The notes beneath the pieces were generated by a model. It worked only from the letters and a program-made list of their open reading frames with translations, ran no database searches and was not told the DNA's origin. The translations under genes and the position numbers were made by a program. A stretch of DNA of 64,000 bases, from positions 558,001 to 622,000 of the forward strand of contig NZ_JBFRCT010000003.1 of NCBI RefSeq assembly GCF_052113225.1. The letters are read 5' to 3'. Origin of the DNA: Pristimantibacillus sp052113225 (GTDB lineage Bacteria; Bacillota; Bacilli; Paenibacillales; Paenibacillaceae). Positions 42,177-51,455 of the stretch are shown here, in pieces (position 1 is the first letter of the stretch; each line of letters opens with the position of its first letter).

Positions 42177-44278
42177 TGAGGTTTCAACGATGGTCGTTCA
42201 AGCGCTTATCGCTTCTAACGATCGCCGGTTTGTTATTTGTTTCGACTTGGTGGGCCAAGCCTTCGCTTGGCGCAGTCCCACAGCTCGATTCGATACGAGT
42301 CGCCATTTTTCTGCAATTGCCGGGGAAATACACAGTAAATACACCAGCAGCTACTTTTGCATCTGCTGGCGGATTAACGATAGGAATGAGCGACCCTGCG
42401 GGTATCGTTCCATGGTTTAGTACAGGGGCTAATGAACAGTCTCGTATTGCGAAGGATGATTACAAGGTTAGAGTGATCGAGACGGCAAGCTTCGATACAG
42501 CATTGGCGGTTTACAAACGGCTCCAAGCTGCTTCGGGCAACGGCTTTATTACCTCCCTGCAGAAGAAAGGCAAGACAGTATATCAAGTGGCTGAAGGAAC
42601 ATATGGCAATGCAGCAGACGCTTCGGCCGCTTTGACCAAATGGAATGCGGACAGCACATTGAATACGCTGACTGGCAGTGCGAAGGGAGTTATTCAAGGA
42701 CCGTTCCACTTGGAAAGTGCAACTTCTTACGCTACAGAGGCAGAAGCAGTTCAGGCTTCTGATGCATTCGGTGCAGCAGGGGTCGATGCTTATGTGGCTG
42801 TTCGCAAGGCTGCCAGTAGCAGCAATGCCCGGTATTCCGTATTCGTAGGCGCGGCAGCAAGTTCGGCAGAGCTGAGTGTTGTGAAAGCAGCAGCGGGTGC
42901 GGCAGGCAGCGGCCTAAAGACAGCGGATGACGCGGCTTATCTACTGGAACGTAATGATCATACTTTAACAGCAAAAGCCGATAGTCCGGTAAAGCTGTAT
43001 GCTTTTCCAATCAATAATGCTAAGGTTCGAATTATGCCTGCGGCAGACAGCTCGATCAAGCTGACAGAGCGTTCAAATCGGACTTACCGCGGACAATTCG
43101 AAGTGAGTGAATTTAACGGCAAGCTGGCTGTCATTAATGAGCTTCCGTTTGAACAATATCTATACTCGGTTGTTGGCGGGGAAATGGTAGCTTCTTGGCC
43201 GCTTGAAGCGCTGAAAGCCCAGGCAGTAGCCGCACGTACATATGCGCTCTATCAAGGCGCTGGCTTCCAAATCGCTAATGTTGTAGATAGCGTGTATAGT
43301 CAGGAATATGAAGGAACGGTAAGAGAGAAGCCTTCCACTATTCAAGCTGTTGATGAGACAGCTGGTGAAGTGGTGCTGTATAAAGGTAAATTAATTGAAG
43401 CGTTGTTCTCATCGAATGCAGGGGGCAAATCAGCCGATGCTGCTGAAATTTGGGGCAATTCGGTTGCTTATCTGAAGAGTGTAACCAGCCCGGATACATC
43501 CTCGGAGAAGGGGCTTTACACGTGGTATCGCGTCGTTCTTCCAAACAATCTGACAGGATATATTCGCGAGGATCTGCTCACGGATTCTGGTGAAACCAAT
43601 GCTGCAGGTGTGAAGCTGATGACGGTAAATACGGATGGCTCCAAGGTAAGGAAGAATCCGATCGTACAGGATTCAGTTCCGCTGATTGGACAAGTAAACA
43701 AGGGTACGGTTGTGGCTGTGCTGGACAAGGCGATCGAAAATAATGCCATGTCTTGGGTCAAGGGGCCGTTCACGTCCTCAGAGCTCCTTGCTACGATGAC
43801 AAAGCAGGCAAGTGTTACAGGTCCGATTACTTCCTTACAGGTAGGTACAACAGGGCAATCAGGCCGTGTTACACAATTGCTTGTCAATGGACAGCCTTAC
43901 AATGTAAAATATCCAGATGTGCTTCGTTCTGCGCTCGGAGGTTTGCCAAGCACGTTATTTAAGGTAGACGAAACGGCTAAGGTAACGATGCTTGGTGCAG
44001 GTGGTTCCACAAGAACGAGGACAACTTCTGCACAGCCGGTCTATATGATTCAGGCAGGCGGCAAAGTCTCGCAGGCTGATGGAAACCTCATCGTAATGAA
44101 TGGCGACAGCCAAATTCGAGCGACGACCAAAGATCCTTCTTATCGTTTTGTAGGAACGGGGAATGGCCACGGAATTGGATTATCTCAATATGGAGCACTT
44201 AGCCTTGCTCAGCAAGGGTATGACTACTCTTATATCTTGCAATACTACTATAAAGATGTAACCATCGCTAAGGAATGA
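42176..44278 (+). CDS. Secreted SpoIID/LytB-domain protein with SPOR-like repeats
   Basis: The 700-residue protein has a signal peptide (LSLLTIAGLLFVSTWWAKPS). Residues about 85-245 contain two SPOR-like repeats (DYKVRVIETASFDTALAVYK; TYGNAADASAALTKWN). The SpoIID domain carries GEMVASWPLEALKAQAVAAR and ALFSSNAGGKSADAAEIWGN; its family cleaves glycan strands (lytic transglycosylase). An SH3-like insert lies at about 440-540. The end, GTGNGHGIGLSQYGALSLAQ, is canonical. Location between ruvB and queA suggests a sporulation or wall-remodelling role. It differs from the classical SpoIID (~340 residues) by the added domains. Confidence 0.87.
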   Translation: MRFQRWSFKRLSLLTIAGLLFVSTWWAKPSLGAVPQLDSIRVAIFLQLPGKYTVNTPAATFASAGGLTIGMSDPAGIVPWFSTGANEQSRIAKDDYKVRVIETASFDTALAVYKRLQAASGNGFITSLQKKGKTVYQVAEGTYGNAADASAALTKWNADSTLNTLTGSAKGVIQGPFHLESATSYATEAEAVQASDAFGAAGVDAYVAVRKAASSSNARYSVFVGAAASSAELSVVKAAAGAAGSGLKTADDAAYLLERNDHTLTAKADSPVKLYAFPINNAKVRIMPAADSSIKLTERSNRTYRGQFEVSEFNGKLAVINELPFEQYLYSVVGGEMVASWPLEALKAQAVAARTYALYQGAGFQIANVVDSVYSQEYEGTVREKPSTIQAVDETAGEVVLYKGKLIEALFSSNAGGKSADAAEIWGNSVAYLKSVTSPDTSSEKGLYTWYRVVLPNNLTGYIREDLLTDSGETNAAGVKLMTVNTDGSKVRKNPIVQDSVPLIGQVNKGTVVAVLDKAIENNAMSWVKGPFTSSELLATMTKQASVTGPITSLQVGTTGQSGRVTQLLVNGQPYNVKYPDVLRSALGGLPSTLFKVDETAKVTMLGAGGSTRTRTTSAQPVYMIQAGGKVSQADGNLIVMNGDSQIRATTKDPSYRFVGTGNGHGIGLSQYGALSLAQQGYDYSYILQYYYKDVTIAKE

Positions 44279-44285
44279 TTGATTC

Positions 44286-45332
44286 ATGAATGTAGATTTA
44301 TTTGATTTCGAATTGCCAGAGCATTTGATCGCTCAGACACCACTTGCGGAACGTACGGCTTCCAGGCTGCTCGCGCTGAATAAGCAAACTGGTGAGATTG
44401 GCCATCGTTCATTTACTGACCTTGCTGAATATTTGAAAGCCGGAGATGTGCTTGTCCTTAACAATACTCGTGTCATTCCGGCACGCTTGACAGGTATAAA
44501 ACGGGATACCGGTGCCAAGATCGAGCTGCTGCTCCTCAAACAGCTTGAAGGGGATCGCTGGGAAGCACTTGCTAAACCGGCCAAGCGTATGAAGGTTGGT
44601 GCTGAGCTGTGGTTCGGCGATAATGGCAGCGGTGACCCGCTGCTTCGAGCAGTCGTTGAAGATGAAGGTGAGATGGGCTCACGGACGATCCGTTTTCAGT
44701 ATGAGGGGATCTTCCAGGAGCTCCTGGATCGCTTGGGCGAAATGCCTCTGCCTCCTTATATTAAGGAGAGGCTGGAGGAGCGGGAACGTTATCAGACCGT
44801 CTATGCGAAGCATGAAGGGTCGGCTGCAGCACCTACAGCAGGGCTGCATTTTACGAAGGAGTTTCTACAGCAGCTGGTAGACAAAGGCGTTAAGCTCGCT
44901 TATGTGACGCTTCACGTTGGACTAGGCACGTTCCGGCCGATGTCTGTCGAAAAAGTAGAAGAGCATGAAATGCATTCCGAATATTACGAGCTGGATGAAC
45001 ATAATGCCGAAATAATTAATGAAGCCAAATCGTCTGGAGCACGTATAGTAGCAGTAGGGACAACTTCTTCGAGAACTCTTGAGACCGTAGCAGCAAGATT
45101 TGAGGGCGGACCTATTGAGGCGTGCAGCGGCTGGACGGATATTTTTATCTTCCCGGGTTATACCTTTAAGCTGGTCGATGCGCTGCTGACGAACTTCCAT
45201 TTGCCGAAGTCTACGCTTGTTATGCTCGTAAGTGCGCTGGCTGGCCGAGATGCGATTATGAAAGCCTATGCTGAAGCTGTCCGTGAGGAATACCGATTCT
45301 TTAGCTTTGGCGATGCTATGTTTATCTATTAA
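44286..45332 (+). CDS. queA: S-adenosylmethionine:tRNA ribosyltransferase-isomerase
   Basis: QueA transfers and rearranges the ribosyl part of SAM onto preQ1 in tRNA, forming epoxyqueuosine. FDFELPEHLIAQTPLAERTA and VLVLNNTRVIPARL are the N-terminal signatures; AAPTAGLHFTKEFL and LVDALLTNFHLPKSTLVMLV occur further on. Length 348 is normal. It is followed by tgt, the partner enzyme. Confidence 0.97.
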   Translation: MNVDLFDFELPEHLIAQTPLAERTASRLLALNKQTGEIGHRSFTDLAEYLKAGDVLVLNNTRVIPARLTGIKRDTGAKIELLLLKQLEGDRWEALAKPAKRMKVGAELWFGDNGSGDPLLRAVVEDEGEMGSRTIRFQYEGIFQELLDRLGEMPLPPYIKERLEERERYQTVYAKHEGSAAAPTAGLHFTKEFLQQLVDKGVKLAYVTLHVGLGTFRPMSVEKVEEHEMHSEYYELDEHNAEIINEAKSSGARIVAVGTTSSRTLETVAARFEGGPIEACSGWTDIFIFPGYTFKLVDALLTNFHLPKSTLVMLVSALAGRDAIMKAYAEAVREEYRFFSFGDAMFIY

Positions 45333-45381
45333 CATCAGCAATAGAAGTACAATAATTCCATGTAGACAGGAAGAATGACTA

Positions 45382-46518
45382 GTGACAGCAGTGAAATATG
45401 AATTAATTAAGGTGTGTAAACAGTCTGGCGCACGTCTTGGACGTGTTCACACCCCGCATGGTGTCATCGAGACACCAGCGTTTATGCCAGTAGGTACACA
45501 GGCTACTGTTAAGACGATGAGCCCGGAAGAGTTAAAGACGATGGATGCTCATATTATTTTGAGCAACACGTACCATTTGTTCCTTCGTCCAGGTCATGAT
45601 ATTATTGGCCGCGCAGGAGGACTTCACAAGTTCATGAACTGGGATCGCCCGATTCTTACCGACAGCGGCGGCTTCCAGGTATTCAGCTTAAGCGACATGC
45701 GGAAGATTACCGAAGAAGGTGTGCAATTCCGTTCGCATTTGAATGGGGACAAGCTGTTCCTTTCACCGGAGAAAGCGATGGAAATTCAGAATGCTCTTGG
45801 TTCTGATATTATGATGGCATTTGACGAATGCCCGCCATACCCGGCTGAGTATGAATATGTGAAAAAATCGCTTGAGCGTACGACACGTTGGGCCGAGCGC
45901 TGCCTGAATTCACATGCTCGTCCGCATGATCAAGGCTTGTTTGCCATTGTTCAAGGCGGCATGCATAAAGACCTACGTATTCAAAGTGCGAAGGATTTGA
46001 CTTCCATGGATTTCCCGGGGTATGCTATTGGTGGATTAAGTGTAGGCGAGCCTAAGCATCTGATGTATGATGTGCTCGATTATACGGTTCCTGAACTGCC
46101 GGCAGGCAAGCCTAGATATCTGATGGGCGTAGGTTCACCTGACGCACTGATCGAGGGGTCTATTCGCGGAGTGGATATGTTCGACTGCGTATTGCCAACT
46201 CGTATCGCGCGTAACGGGACAACCATGACAAGTCAAGGCCGTCTTGTAGTGCGTAATGCAAAGTACGCCGAAGACTTTGGTCCGCTTGATCCGGAATGCT
46301 CTTGCTATACCTGCCAGAATTACTCGCGTGCCTATATCCGTCATTTGCTCAAGGCAGATGAAACGTTTGGCATCCGATTGACGACTTATCACAACCTACA
46401 TTTCCTATTACAGCTCATGCGTGATGTACGTCAGGCAATTATGGAAGACCGGCTTCTTGATTTCCGTGACGACTTTTTCACCAAGTATGGACTGTTTGAT
46501 AATGACAAGGGCTTTTAA
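45382..46518 (+). CDS. tgt: tRNA-guanine transglycosylase
   Basis: Tgt exchanges guanine-34 for preQ1 in GUN-anticodon tRNAs. The catalytic region LTDSGGFQVFSLSDMR and the second aspartate in VDMFDCVLPTRIARNGT are present. The zinc site CSCYTCQNYSRAYIRH is intact. GTG 45382 is preceded by a CAGGAAGA site. It acts immediately before QueA in the queuosine pathway. Confidence 0.98.
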   Translation: MTAVKYELIKVCKQSGARLGRVHTPHGVIETPAFMPVGTQATVKTMSPEELKTMDAHIILSNTYHLFLRPGHDIIGRAGGLHKFMNWDRPILTDSGGFQVFSLSDMRKITEEGVQFRSHLNGDKLFLSPEKAMEIQNALGSDIMMAFDECPPYPAEYEYVKKSLERTTRWAERCLNSHARPHDQGLFAIVQGGMHKDLRIQSAKDLTSMDFPGYAIGGLSVGEPKHLMYDVLDYTVPELPAGKPRYLMGVGSPDALIEGSIRGVDMFDCVLPTRIARNGTTMTSQGRLVVRNAKYAEDFGPLDPECSCYTCQNYSRAYIRHLLKADETFGIRLTTYHNLHFLLQLMRDVRQAIMEDRLLDFRDDFFTKYGLFDNDKGF

Positions 46519-46550
46519 GAATTAGATTTTAGGGAAAGGGGGGAATTACC

Positions 46551-46865
46551 ATGTCGACATTATTAGCAGCTGGGAATGCAGGCAGCACGAATATTTTTCA
46601 AATGATCTGGCCTTTCATTCTGATGTTTGCGGTCTTTTATTTCTTGCTTATTCGTCCGCAGCAAAAGAAATCGAAGCAGCGCAACTCGCTCCTTAGCCAA
46701 CTGAAGAAGGGCGATAAAATTCAGACGATTGGCGGTCTTCAAGGCACAATCGTTGAATTGTCGGATGACACTGTAGTCCTTCGTGTAAACGATACGACGA
46801 AGATGACGTTCGATCGCAGCGCAATCAGCTCAGTACTGAACAGCGCGCCTGCACCTACGGAATAA
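46551..46865 (+). CDS. yajC: Preprotein translocase subunit YajC
   Basis: YajC associates with SecDF. The 104-residue protein has one membrane helix (MIWPFILMFAVFYFLLIRPQ) and the cytosolic KGDKIQTIGGLQGTIVEL. GGGAAAGGGGGG precedes ATG 46551. A terminator follows. Confidence 0.95.
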   Translation: MSTLLAAGNAGSTNIFQMIWPFILMFAVFYFLLIRPQQKKSKQRNSLLSQLKKGDKIQTIGGLQGTIVELSDDTVVLRVNDTTKMTFDRSAISSVLNSAPAPTE

Positions 46866-46877
46866 TCGCAAAATAGA

Positions 46878-46914
46878 AAGAAGCTGACTTCTTTAAGGTC
46901 AGCTTCTTTTTTCT
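46878..46914 (+). terminator. Terminator after yajC
   Basis: AAGAAGCTGAC (46878-46888) pairs with GTCAGCTTCTT (46898-46908), then T-rich sequence. Confidence 0.88.
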
Positions 46915-46944
46915 TGTATGTAGTATGTGCAGGTACATAGAAGT

Positions 46945-47337
46945 TTATTTCTTCAGGTTGACGCCTACCATNCCGCCGAAAGCACCTGCAAGCATGGCTG
47001 CAAGCAGCATGAGAGCACTGCTGAGCGACAGCCCGCTGTTCGCGGCAAGAAAGCCGATGGTCAGCACCGTAATCCCATAAATTAAACCAAGCATGGCGCC
47101 GTAATACCAGCCTTTCATCCCTGAGCGTTTGCCGGATACAAATCCGCCCGCTAGTGCGGAGAAGCCATGAATGGCAAGCGCAGATTGAGGCAGGTTATTT
47201 TCCTTCATTCCACTGAAATAGAGTAGAAGTGAAAGCAGGAGCGCGCCAAGGGCCAGCCAAATGATCGAATAGATAACACCTGCTATTAGCGGAGAAGCGA
47301 TACGAGGCGGCCTGACGATTTGTTTAACCGAATTCAT
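46945..47337 (-). CDS. TIGR04086-type small membrane protein (YrzE-like)
   Basis: The 130-residue protein has four predicted membrane helices, with the conserved feature of small residues in GFSALAGGFVSGKRSGMKGW. It belongs by pattern to TIGR04086, a Firmicutes family near yajC/secDF; B. subtilis YrzE occupies the same position. Base 46972 is N, leaving one undefined residue near the C-terminus (AGAFG-X-MVGVNLKK). Its ribosome site GGGGGG lies just upstream on the minus strand. Function unknown. Confidence 0.78.
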   Translation of the reverse strand: MNSVKQIVRPPRIASPLIAGVIYSIIWLALGALLLSLLLYFSGMKENNLPQSALAIHGFSALAGGFVSGKRSGMKGWYYGAMLGLIYGITVLTIGFLAANSGLSLSSALMLLAAMLAGAFGXMVGVNLKK

Positions 47338-47412
47338 CTTATCCCCCCTTGTACAAGACTATTAGTACACCTTATGGTCAAGCAGGGCGGAATAGACCAA
47401 GGAGTTGTTCAT

Positions 47413-48732
47413 TTGGATCACATCTATCATCCAGCATCCTGGCAAGTGGTTGCAGCGGTAGTTATTTTTTTAACGACATATGCCATCATTATCACGGAAA
47501 AAATTAATCGCACTGTAATAGCTTTATTTGGTGCTGTCGTGATGATCATATTAGGTGTATTGGATATGAAGCTTGCTTTTGCAGAGCATATTGAATGGGA
47601 AACCATTTTCTTATTAATTGGGATGATGATTCTTGTTGGCATTACAAATAAAACCGGAGTATTCCAATATGCGGCGATCAAAGCTGCTCAATTGGCCAAA
47701 GGCGATCCGATCCGAATTTTTATTATTTTATCCGTACTTACGGGTGTTGGATCAGCTTTCCTTGATAATGTTACCACTGTACTACTGATTGTTCCGATTA
47801 CATTTTCGATCACTCGGATTTTGAAAATAACGCCAATCCCTTTCCTCTTTGCTGAAATTTTGGCATGCAATATCGGGGGGACAGCGACATTAATTGGCGA
47901 TCCGCCTAATATAATGATCGGCTCGGCCAACGAGAATTTGACGTTTAATGATTTTCTCCTTAATCTCGCTCCGGTTATCATCGTTATCCTTATTGTTACA
48001 ATTGCGCTGCTTGTATGGTTTTACCGCAAGAAGCTGATTGTTACAGAGGAGTCAAAGCGGGAACTGATGGAGCTGAAGGCAGAAGATAACATTAAAGACA
48101 AGAAGCTGATGATCAAATCATTATCGGTTCTGCTCTTGACCATTCTTGGCTTTATTCTACACTCTGTTATCAATGTTGAAGCGGCAGCTATTGCATTAGG
48201 TGGGGCTTCACTCCTCATGCTGATTGGAGTGAAGCGGGAAGATGCAGAGGCAGTATTTGATATGGTGGAGTGGGAGACAATCTTCTTCTTCATTGGATTA
48301 TTTATGCTTGTTGGGGGACTGATTGAGACTAATATTATTTCAGACCTCGCGAACGTTACGCTGCAGCTAACATCTGGAGATATGACCAAAACCTCAATGC
48401 TTATTTTATGGGTATCTGGGATTGCTTCTGCAACCATTGACAATATTCCGTTTGTAGCTACAATGATTCCACTTATTCAAGATGTTGGTGTGCAGATGAA
48501 TATTACGAATCCGGATGATCTTAACCCGTTATGGTGGTCGCTTTCACTTGGCGCTTGCCTTGGTGGTAACGGCACACTTATTGGGGCTTCTGCGAATGTG
48601 GTGGTAGCTGGGCTTGCCATGCGTGAAGGCAAAGGGTTCAGCTATATGGAATATCTGAAAGTTGGAGCGCCATTAACGTTAATCGCTTTAGTCATTTCAA
48701 CCATATACATTTATTTTATTGTGTTACCATAG
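47413..48732 (+). CDS. ArsB/NhaD-type anion or Na+/H+ permease
   Basis: This is a 439-residue polytopic protein of the ion-transporter superfamily, with about eleven segments. Duplicated halves show EWETIFLLIGMMILVGITNK and EWETIFFFIGLFMLVGGLIE. The signature GGTATLIGDPPNIMIGSANE and the C-terminal GGNGTLIGASANVVVAGLAM mark the substrate-binding loops. TTG 47413 has CAAGGAG 8 bp upstream (47398-47404); ATG 47374 is in frame but lacks a good site. Arsenite, citrate or sodium transport cannot be discriminated. Confidence 0.88.
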   Translation: MDHIYHPASWQVVAAVVIFLTTYAIIITEKINRTVIALFGAVVMIILGVLDMKLAFAEHIEWETIFLLIGMMILVGITNKTGVFQYAAIKAAQLAKGDPIRIFIILSVLTGVGSAFLDNVTTVLLIVPITFSITRILKITPIPFLFAEILACNIGGTATLIGDPPNIMIGSANENLTFNDFLLNLAPVIIVILIVTIALLVWFYRKKLIVTEESKRELMELKAEDNIKDKKLMIKSLSVLLLTILGFILHSVINVEAAAIALGGASLLMLIGVKREDAEAVFDMVEWETIFFFIGLFMLVGGLIETNIISDLANVTLQLTSGDMTKTSMLILWVSGIASATIDNIPFVATMIPLIQDVGVQMNITNPDDLNPLWWSLSLGACLGGNGTLIGASANVVVAGLAMREGKGFSYMEYLKVGAPLTLIALVISTIYIYFIVLP

Positions 48733-48854
48733 GCTCCTAACCCATAATTCGTTACTTCTCCCATCGCATGATGTGTCAAGTCAACGGTCAGAATAGCTGT
48801 ACGGGCTGTTCAGGCAGGCATGACCATCATCACAACAGCGAGGAGGCGGTTAGG

Positions 48855-49604
48855 ATGGAATACGGGAGCATGCTGCTCCGAACCGTATTAATTTACTTCG
48901 TCGTGTTTCTGATCATGCGTTTTATGGGGAAAAGGGAAATTGGCAAGCTATCTGTCTTTGATCTGGTTATCTCGGTTATGATTGCAGAGATTGCGGTAAT
49001 TGTCATTGAAGATGTTGATCGATCAATGTGGGAAGGCGTGCTGCCGATGATTGTGCTATTGCTAATCCAGGTTGGAATCGCGTTTATTGCATTAAAGAAT
49101 CGGAAACTGCGATTACTGTTCGACGGCAAACCAAGTGTTATTATTGCGAAAGGCAAGCTTAACCGTGATGTGATGCGCAAGCAACGCTATAACCTGGATG
49201 ATCTGCTTTTGCAGCTGAGGGAGAACAAAATCCAAACGGTTGCCGATGTAGAATTCGCAATTTTGGAGACTACAGGGAAATTATCTGTTGTACCAAAAGA
49301 AGGAATGGGGCAGCAAGGGGAGGATGTAAGGCAGGATGACTTCGCTAATCGGTCTAATGATGTGAAAGTAAGACCTCCCGCACAATCGCCACCAGCACGC
49401 TTCCGGTTTGAGATGCTTCCAATCCCGCTTATTATGGATGGCAAAGTACAAGATGATAACCTGACGAAGCTTGACAAAACAAGATTCTGGCTGAAAAATG
49501 TATTGCAGGAGCAAGGGGTACATGATTTCAAAGAGGTGTTCCTTTGCACCATTGACCATAATGGCAAGTTGTTTGTTGATTCCGACAAAAAGCCGCGCTT
49601 CTAA
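48855..49604 (+). CDS. DUF421/YetF-family membrane protein (YrbG-like)
   Basis: Three N-terminal membrane segments (LLRTVLIYFVVFLIMRF; VFDLVISVMIAEIAVIVI; VLPMIVLLLIQVGIAFIA) precede a cytosolic DUF421 domain with KPSVIIAKGKLNRDVMRKQR and NLDDLLLQLRENKIQTVADV. B. subtilis yrbG occupies the same place beside spoVB. Function is poorly defined. ATG 48855 follows GAGGAGG. The frame continues 29 codons upstream with Cys and His-rich sequence. Confidence 0.88.
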   Translation: MEYGSMLLRTVLIYFVVFLIMRFMGKREIGKLSVFDLVISVMIAEIAVIVIEDVDRSMWEGVLPMIVLLLIQVGIAFIALKNRKLRLLFDGKPSVIIAKGKLNRDVMRKQRYNLDDLLLQLRENKIQTVADVEFAILETTGKLSVVPKEGMGQQGEDVRQDDFANRSNDVKVRPPAQSPPARFRFEMLPIPLIMDGKVQDDNLTKLDKTRFWLKNVLQEQGVHDFKEVFLCTIDHNGKLFVDSDKKPRF

Positions 49605-49664
49605 CTGGACACACCCCCTGTCTCCTAACAGGGGGTGGTTCCGGCAACAGAAGCACGGCTTTTT
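49587..49664. terminator. Bidirectional nested terminator between DUF421 gene and spoVB
   Basis: An outer stem pairs AAAAAGCCGCGCTTCT (49587-49602, the 3' end of the DUF421 gene) with AGAAGCACGGCTTTTT (49649-49664). An inner perfect stem CACCCCCTGT (49612-49621) / ACAGGGGGTG (49628-49637) lies in its loop. The A tract on one side and T tract on the other serve both convergent genes. Confidence 0.88.
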
Positions 49665-51263
49665 TTACTTAAACTTTGTACTCTTGAACCATTGACCAAA
49701 GAGCGGAATACGGGCAATGTCGTAACGGTCGATAATTTTCATCCAGATCATAAGAAGCAGATAAATGACGACGCTTATCATGCACGCCAGAATGAGGTTT
49801 ATCCATTCAAGCGTTAACGGCTGACTGTTCATCATCCAGCGGGCAACTGCTCCCATGATGACCATAGCCGCTCCTACTTTGACAAAATCCATAAATTGCA
49901 TATGGAAGCCGATGAAGCGTAAGACGCTGAAACCATGAAGGACGGTTACGAGCACAATATTCACATTAATCGCAATGAGCGCACCATATATACCAAGCTC
50001 AGGCTTTGTGGCGAGCATAATAATAAGCACCAGCTTGAAGACAGCTCCGATAAATGTGTTCATCAGTGCTGTTCCAGGCTTGTTTAACGCTTGAAGAGCC
50101 GCTTGAAGCGGTGCTTGCAAATAAATGAACAGGCCAACCGGAGCCATTAGCTGCAGCATTGGAGAGATATCTGCATCGTTATAGAGCAGGCGGCAGATCG
50201 GCTCAGCGAACAACGACATCACAACCACAAATGGAGCACCAGCAACGAGTGCCATTCGCATCGATTGATGCATTCTTTTGTGAATCGCCGCTTTATCCCC
50301 TTTCGCCGCTGCCTCGGATAATGATGGGATAAGAGAAGAAGCCAAGGAGTAAGTTAATGCGGTTGGCAGGAGCAGGAGGGGGATAATCATCCCTTGAAGT
50401 GCGCCATATTGGGCTGTAGCTACTCCTGTTGCAATGCCAGCAAAGGCAAGACTCCGGGCTGTTAATATCGATTCAAGTAAATAAGATAAGGAACCAACCA
50501 TTCGGCTGGCTGTGACCGGGATGGATAAGTCAAGAAGGCGTCGCAAGACAGGCGGATTCTTTTCTTTGGCCTTTTGAGCCGTACTATTCTCATTATGAAC
50601 AGGTGCGTTAACTTCGGATTGTCTTTCTCTTTTGCGTTCCCGTGAATAAGTCCATTGCAGGACAATAAGAGCGCCAACCTCCCCCACAACGACACCAAGC
50701 ATAGCACCGGCTGCAGCCCAGGCTAGTCCTTTCGGCAGGAGCATAGAGGCGAACGCAAGCGAGCCAATGATCCGGATGATGGTTTCGATCGTTTGCGATG
50801 TAGCTGATGGAATCATATTTTGCTTACCTTGGAAATATCCCCGATATACCGATGAGATGCTTATGATAAGCAGCAGCGGAGTCATCATGAGAAACGTTTG
50901 ATAGACCCTGGGATCGGTCAGCAGATGAGACGTAATCCATGGTGCAAATACCAGGAGGGCGACGGTCATAACGACAGCTAGTACAACTGTTAAGCCCATA
51001 GCTGTACGGAAAATTTGTTTGACCCGAGCAGAGTCCCCGCGTGATTCCGCTTCTGCAATCCATTTGGCTACCGCAAGCGGGATGCCTCCCGTAATAATCG
51101 TCAGCATGACTGTTAGGAATGGATAGCTCAGCTGATATAGCCCGACGCCTTCTGCGCCTATAATTCTCGGGAGCACTATACGCGGTACAAAGCCGAGCAG
51201 CCGGTTAATAATGCCGGCGGCCAGCAGGATCATAGCTCCTTTTATAAAAGTTTGCTTCGTCAT
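49665..51263 (-). CDS. spoVB: Stage V sporulation protein B, MATE/MOP-family lipid flippase-like
   Basis: SpoVB belongs to the MOP flippase superfamily and is required for spore cortex, probably moving lipid-linked precursors. The 532-residue protein has about 14 membrane segments. The start FIKGAMILLAAGIINRLLGF and EGVGLYQLSYPFLTVMLTII are family features. A long hydrophilic loop (residues about 205-240, Arg/Lys/Glu-rich) lies in the middle. Its upstream region faces comN and secD. A weak sigma-E-like pair (TCATTAT, CATAAAGA) precedes it on the minus strand. Confidence 0.92.
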   Translation of the reverse strand: MTKQTFIKGAMILLAAGIINRLLGFVPRIVLPRIIGAEGVGLYQLSYPFLTVMLTIITGGIPLAVAKWIAEAESRGDSARVKQIFRTAMGLTVVLAVVMTVALLVFAPWITSHLLTDPRVYQTFLMMTPLLLIISISSVYRGYFQGKQNMIPSATSQTIETIIRIIGSLAFASMLLPKGLAWAAAGAMLGVVVGEVGALIVLQWTYSRERKRERQSEVNAPVHNENSTAQKAKEKNPPVLRRLLDLSIPVTASRMVGSLSYLLESILTARSLAFAGIATGVATAQYGALQGMIIPLLLLPTALTYSLASSLIPSLSEAAAKGDKAAIHKRMHQSMRMALVAGAPFVVVMSLFAEPICRLLYNDADISPMLQLMAPVGLFIYLQAPLQAALQALNKPGTALMNTFIGAVFKLVLIIMLATKPELGIYGALIAINVNIVLVTVLHGFSVLRFIGFHMQFMDFVKVGAAMVIMGAVARWMMNSQPLTLEWINLILACMISVVIYLLLMIWMKIIDRYDIARIPLFGQWFKSTKFK

Positions 51264-51323
51264 TTGTCGCCCTCATCTCTTCTACTGCTTTCCGTACATC
51301 TTTATGCGCGGCATGTCCGAATA

Positions 51324-51342
51324 ATGAGTCATAATGACTCAT
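51324..51342. promoter_or_regulatory. Perfect 19-bp palindrome between spoVB and comN
   Basis: ATGAGTCAT-A-ATGACTCAT has perfect 9-bp arms around one central A, in the divergent promoter region. It could be an operator, but no cognate regulator is evident nearby. Confidence 0.45.
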
Positions 51343-51455
51343 CCAAATTTATCAATTCGTAAGATTCAGCAGGAAAAGCGAAGGGGAATATCGAATAGGT
51401 TAAGAGGATAGTCAGCTTGGAGCAGGATTTGCAGTGGCAAAAGGAGGAGACAGCC

